This document shows positions 5,230 to 7,951 of a DNA stretch of 7,951 bases, in pieces. This DNA comes from DASYML01 sp036399835 (lineage in GTDB: Bacteria > Acidobacteriota > Blastocatellia > Pyrinomonadales > Pyrinomonadaceae). The notes below the pieces were generated by a model. The model saw only the letters and a program-made list of their open reading frames with translations. It did not search any database and had not been told where the DNA came from. The stretch is from positions 1 to 7,951 of the forward strand of contig DASWMI010000004.1 of NCBI GenBank assembly GCA_036399835.1, in the 5' to 3' direction. How positions within the stretch are numbered: the first letter of the stretch is position 1; each line of letters begins with the position of its first letter. The position numbers and the translations under genes are program-made.

Positions 5230-6309
5230 ATGAGCAATCAAAACAGGGACGGTTTGTGGTTGGCGGCGGCGGGTGTGGGAGCTTTGGTCGCGGCGCGGGC
5301 TTTGTTGCGGAAGTGGCGTGAGTATGACTTGCGTGAAAAGGTTGTTTTGATTACGGGCGGCTCGCGTGGATTGGGGCTGGTGCTGGCCCGCGAGATGGCC
5401 GAGCAGGGAGCGTCTCTGGCTATCTGTGCGCGAGACGTGGACGAGCTTGAGCGTGCGCGCGCAGACCTGCTTCGGCGCGGCGCGCGTGTGGTGGCTGTGC
5501 CCTGCGATGTCACGGACAGAGAGCAGGTCAGGGAAATGATTGATGTCGTGACTGAGCATTTTGGCAGGATTGATGTGCTCGTCAATAACGCCGGGGTGAT
5601 TCAGGTTGGACCAGTTGAGGTCATGACGCTCGAAGATTACGAGCAGGCCATGAACGTGCATTTCTGGGGGCCGCTCTATACGACGCTGGCCGTCCTGCCG
5701 CAAATGCGTCGGCGGCGCGAAGGGCGCATCGTTAATATTAGTTCCATCGGCGGCAAGATCAGCGTGCCGCATCTGTTGCCTTATAGCGCGAGCAAGTTTG
5801 CGCTGGTCGGTCTTTCCGAAGGGCTGCGCGCGGAGTTGGCGAAGGACCGCATCGTTGTTACAACCGTCTGCCCTGGCCTGATGCGCACCGGCAGCCCGCG
5901 CAACGCCAACTTTAAGGGACAGCACCGCGCGGAGTATGCTTGGTTTAGCATCAGCGATTCGTTGCCGGTCACGGCGATGCAGGCAGAGCGTGCGGCGCGT
6001 CAGATTGTCGAAGCGTGTCGGCGCGGCGATGCGGAGATAGTGCTGAGCGTACAGGCGCAGCTCGCCGTGCGCTTTCACGGACTCTTTCCGGGATTGACGC
6101 AGGACCTGCTCGGCTTCGTCAATCGTCTTCTGCCAGCGCCCGGCGGCATCGGACGCAAACGCGCCAAAGGCAAAGATTCCGCCTCATCTCTTTCGCCCTC
6201 ATGGCTCACAACCCTGACGGAATGGGCCGCCCAGAGAAACAACGAGATGCAAACGGGAATTAGCCACAGAGGCACAGAGATAGTAGAAGAAACGCGGCAG
6301 CGCGGTTGA
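5230..6309 (+). CDS. Membrane-anchored short-chain dehydrogenase/reductase (SDR)
   Basis: This 359-residue protein has a classical SDR domain at about residues 36-285. The cofactor motif TGGSRGLG is at 42-49, CDVTD near 92-96, NNAG at 119-122, and the catalytic set is N142, S172, Y185 and K189 (YSASK). It is preceded by a hydrophobic segment at residues 10-25 (WLAAAGVGALVAARAL), so the enzyme is probably membrane-attached with the Rossmann domain in the cytosol. The residue after the second beta strand is Arg (ICARD), which suggests NADP(H) preference. The substrate cannot be told. Residues about 325-339 (SWLTTLTEWAAQRNNE) look like a proper C-terminal end. The last 20 residues are translated from a dispersed-repeat-like sequence and are probably an acquired tail. 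It follows repeat copy B and precedes nnrD by 9 nt. Confidence 0.9.
   Translation: MSNQNRDGLWLAAAGVGALVAARALLRKWREYDLREKVVLITGGSRGLGLVLAREMAEQGASLAICARDVDELERARADLLRRGARVVAVPCDVTDREQVREMIDVVTEHFGRIDVLVNNAGVIQVGPVEVMTLEDYEQAMNVHFWGPLYTTLAVLPQMRRRREGRIVNISSIGGKISVPHLLPYSASKFALVGLSEGLRAELAKDRIVVTTVCPGLMRTGSPRNANFKGQHRAEYAWFSISDSLPVTAMQAERAARQIVEACRRGDAEIVLSVQAQLAVRFHGLFPGLTQDLLGFVNRLLPAPGGIGRKRAKGKDSASSLSPSWLTTLTEWAAQRNNEMQTGISHRGTEIVEETRQRG
6259..6280. repeat. Fragment resembling the dispersed 'CCACAGAGGCACAGAG' repeat
   Basis: The stretch ATTAGCCACAGAGG followed by CACAGAGA matches a short repeat I know as common between genes in many environmental bacterial genomes. It is read here as ISHRGTEI, the peptide this repeat typically gives when translated. 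It lies inside the last 20 codons of the SDR gene. Only one copy is in the window, so the identification rests on recognition, not on an internal comparison. Confidence 0.5.
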
Positions 6310-6318
6310 GACAAGCGT

Positions 6319-7308
6319 ATGGAGCGGGAAAAGAGCAGAGGGCAGGCTAAGGGGCGAGGGCGCAAAAGAGGCTCGCGGGAATCGCCGAAGCAACCGGAGG
6401 CCGCTGCTAAACCGCTGCTCCTGACATCCGGTCTCTTGCGTCGGTGGCCCTTGCCGCAGCCGGATGAGGGGGGGAGCAAGGAGGAGCGCGGGCGCGTGTT
6501 GGTGGTCGGCGGCGCGCCTGAGATGCCGGGCGCTGTCATCCTCTCGGCGACGGCGGCTCTGCGCGCTGGCGCGGGCAAGCTTCGCATAGCGACCTGCGGC
6601 AGCATCGCGCAGTTGATTGCCGTAGAGATACCGGAGGCGCGCGTCTTTGCTCTGGGCGAAACCGAAGCCGGAGCGATTGCCTCTTCGGCTGCCGCCAGAG
6701 TTGTGGAGTGGACCAGAGAAACGCAGTCGCTGTTGATTGGACCGGGAATGGTTGAAGAGGAAGCTATCAGGCCCTTGCTTGAAGCGATTCTTCAGGGCAT
6801 CTCGGAGACGACCATCGTCATTGATGCCATCCCGCTCAAATGTCTGGCGGGCAACAGAGAATGCCTGCGCTCGCTCGGTGGGCGTGTGATTCTCACGCCG
6901 CACGCGCGCGAGATGGCAGAGATGCTCGGCACATCTGAAGAGGAGGTCAGGCGTAACCCGTTGAAGACTGCGCTTGATGCCGCAACCGAGTTAGGGGCCG
7001 TCATTGCGCTCAAAGGCCGCGAGACTTTTATCGTCGCACCCGACGGCACGGCTTACGTTAATCGCGCGGGCAACGTCGGACTCGCAACCTCAGGCTCAGG
7101 CGATACTCTCTCAGGCATCATCGCGGGCCTCGCGGCACGCGGCGCTGGTCCTTTACAGGCTGCCGCCTGGGGCGTCTATCTGCACGCCAGCGCGGGCGAC
7201 CAACTGGCACGCCGGATGGGCCGCCTGGGTTTTCTCGCGCGCGAGTTGCTGGCGGAGATTCCCGCGCTGATGTCGAAATTGTCGGATGAGCGAAAGGGAA
7301 GGAAATAA
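6319..7308 (+). CDS. nnrD: ADP-dependent NAD(P)H-hydrate dehydratase (stand-alone NnrD type)
   Basis: This protein belongs to the ribokinase-like NnrD/CARKD family, which uses ADP to repair the hydrated, inactive forms of NADH and NADPH (S-epimers). The visible motifs are VVGGAPEMPGA (63-73), LRAGAGK (81-87), IGPGM (140-144), ILTPHAREMAEMLG (191-204), ALKGRETFIVAPDG (230-243), and the nucleotide/catalytic loop GLATSGSGDTLSG (254-266) with catalytic Asp D262. At 329 residues it has no NnrE epimerase domain, which in many bacteria is fused in front. The first 32 residues are very basic and not family-like. ATG 6319 lacks a Shine-Dalgarno, so the true start could be further in. The family's usual DADAL motif reads DAIPL here (169-173). 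It lies 9 nt after the SDR gene, suggesting co-transcription. Confidence 0.88.
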   Translation: MEREKSRGQAKGRGRKRGSRESPKQPEAAAKPLLLTSGLLRRWPLPQPDEGGSKEERGRVLVVGGAPEMPGAVILSATAALRAGAGKLRIATCGSIAQLIAVEIPEARVFALGETEAGAIASSAAARVVEWTRETQSLLIGPGMVEEEAIRPLLEAILQGISETTIVIDAIPLKCLAGNRECLRSLGGRVILTPHAREMAEMLGTSEEEVRRNPLKTALDAATELGAVIALKGRETFIVAPDGTAYVNRAGNVGLATSGSGDTLSGIIAGLAARGAGPLQAAAWGVYLHASAGDQLARRMGRLGFLARELLAEIPALMSKLSDERKGRK

Positions 7309-7355
7309 ACTCTACCTTGAAATGTCCGAAGAGCGCGCAGAGCCGAGAGACGTTG

Positions 7356-7951
7356 TTAACGAATCGCTTCCGCCAGCGTGCGTCCGTTGACGAAGACTCT
7401 CACCCTTTTGACGGAAGGGAATTGCCGCGCCGTCGCTTCGATCTGCCCTGTGATGCGAGGCTCGTCACAGACGCCCGCGACGAACGGGCCTTCTCCTGAA
7501 ATATGTATGGTCGCCACTCGCGCGCGGATTGAAACGCTCTTGAGCCTTAGATTTCTGCCTCTCCAGAAATTGTGCAACTGCGGATTCTCCGCATAGTCCT
7601 GCGGGATTGAAAGCAACTCCTCAAGCGCAGCTCTTAAAGGCGCGGCGGTCGCTTTAATCCTGCGCGTCACGGGCACAAGGCTATCGTCGCAACCAATCTT
7701 CCTGCCCATCCTGCCTTTATCATCAAGGGCTACCAGATAGACTTTGACCTCATTGACGCCGCCCTGATTAGTCCCCGTGTGGCTTTTTAATGTTTCGGAG
7801 AGGCTTGTGCCATCCTTGTACCGGATGTCCTCGATTTTCCAGCCTGCCCTCTGCTGGACCAGCAGATAAGTTATCTCTTCCGGCTCTCCGAAGTTTTCAA
7901 AAGAGACTTTGACCTCCGCTTTCCCGTTAACCTGTCCGGGTTTTTGCACGG
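7356..7951 (-). CDS. GerMN-domain protein, C-terminal part (5' end outside window)
   Basis: The last 198 codons or so of a protein on the - strand, running off the right edge. A GTG at 7949 is in frame, but the domain before it is incomplete, so the start is probably outside. The first visible region has a beta-rich pattern ending GWKIEDIRYKDGTSL, similar to small DUF3828-like domains. It is followed by a GerMN domain (about residues 67-190): VKVYLVAL, IGCDDSLVPV, a helix PLRAALEELL, LRLKSVSI and the closing VKRVRVFVNG. GerMN domains occur in the spore germination/sporulation proteins GerM and LpqB, and also widely in non-sporulating bacteria as envelope proteins of unknown role. The gene converges on nnrD with 47 nt between the stops, and no convincing terminator is seen there. 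Domain call is good; function is unknown. Confidence 0.82.
   Translation of the reverse strand, partial: VQKPGQVNGKAEVKVSFENFGEPEEITYLLVQQRAGWKIEDIRYKDGTSLSETLKSHTGTNQGGVNEVKVYLVALDDKGRMGRKIGCDDSLVPVTRRIKATAAPLRAALEELLSIPQDYAENPQLHNFWRGRNLRLKSVSIRARVATIHISGEGPFVAGVCDEPRITGQIEATARQFPSVKRVRVFVNGRTLAEAIR

Noticed and set aside
4990..6078. Long open frame of 362 codons on the - strand
   Set aside because: It lies antisense to xthA and the SDR gene, which have complete family motifs, and it only stays open because of GC-rich codon structure and a stop-free repeat. It shows no recognisable domain.
7309..7355. Shared terminator between the convergent nnrD and GerMN genes
   Set aside because: The 47-nt gap has no stable stem followed by a T-run on either strand that I can see.

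Overview
The window is a compact, GC-rich bacterial segment. Seven genes run on the + strand and one partial gene at the right edge is convergent. No taxon can be fixed from the sequence. A SufS/SufU pair, a GerMN-domain protein of the 'IGCxDSLVPV' type, an N-succinylamino-acid-racemase-type enolase-superfamily enzyme and several short intergenic palindromes would fit Acidobacteriota (Blastocatellia/Pyrinomonadales-like). I hold that only as a moderate-to-low-confidence guess. I see no phage, plasmid, transposase, CRISPR, tRNA or rRNA signal.

Layout: (1) positions 1-765 hold the end of an iron-sulfur cluster assembly operon: the C-terminus of the cysteine desulfurase SufS, then SufU 24 nt later. 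(2) 831-1808 encodes a membrane-anchored or secreted HExxH (gluzincin-type) metallopeptidase-like protein, closed by a good intrinsic terminator at 1852-1887. (3) A promoter with a 17-bp spacer (1894-1922) and a clear Shine-Dalgarno start a second transcription unit. Its first two genes are an NSAR/OSBS-type enolase-superfamily enzyme (1946-3055) and an M20/carboxypeptidase-G2-like amidohydrolase (3101-4270). This pair matches two of the three enzymes of the known N-succinyl route from D- to L-amino acids. (4) Then come exodeoxyribonuclease III (xthA, 4367-5134), a membrane-anchored short-chain dehydrogenase (5230-6309), and a stand-alone ADP-dependent NAD(P)H-hydrate dehydratase (nnrD-type, 6319-7308). 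(5) On the - strand, a GerMN-domain protein (7356-7951) runs off the right edge.

Most of the genes are ordinary housekeeping or maintenance genes. The unusual material lies between them. Two copies of a long, almost perfectly self-complementary repeat built from GAGTC/GACTC units fill the gaps on both sides of xthA. A different AT-rich imperfect palindrome fills the gap before the M20 gene. A fragment resembling the dispersed 'CCACAGAGGCACAGAG' repeat has become the coding C-terminus of the dehydrogenase. These repeats, together with the racemase/hydrolase pair, are the points most worth following up. I found no evidence for a wholly new multi-gene system. There is no gene-free stretch longer than about 140 bases.
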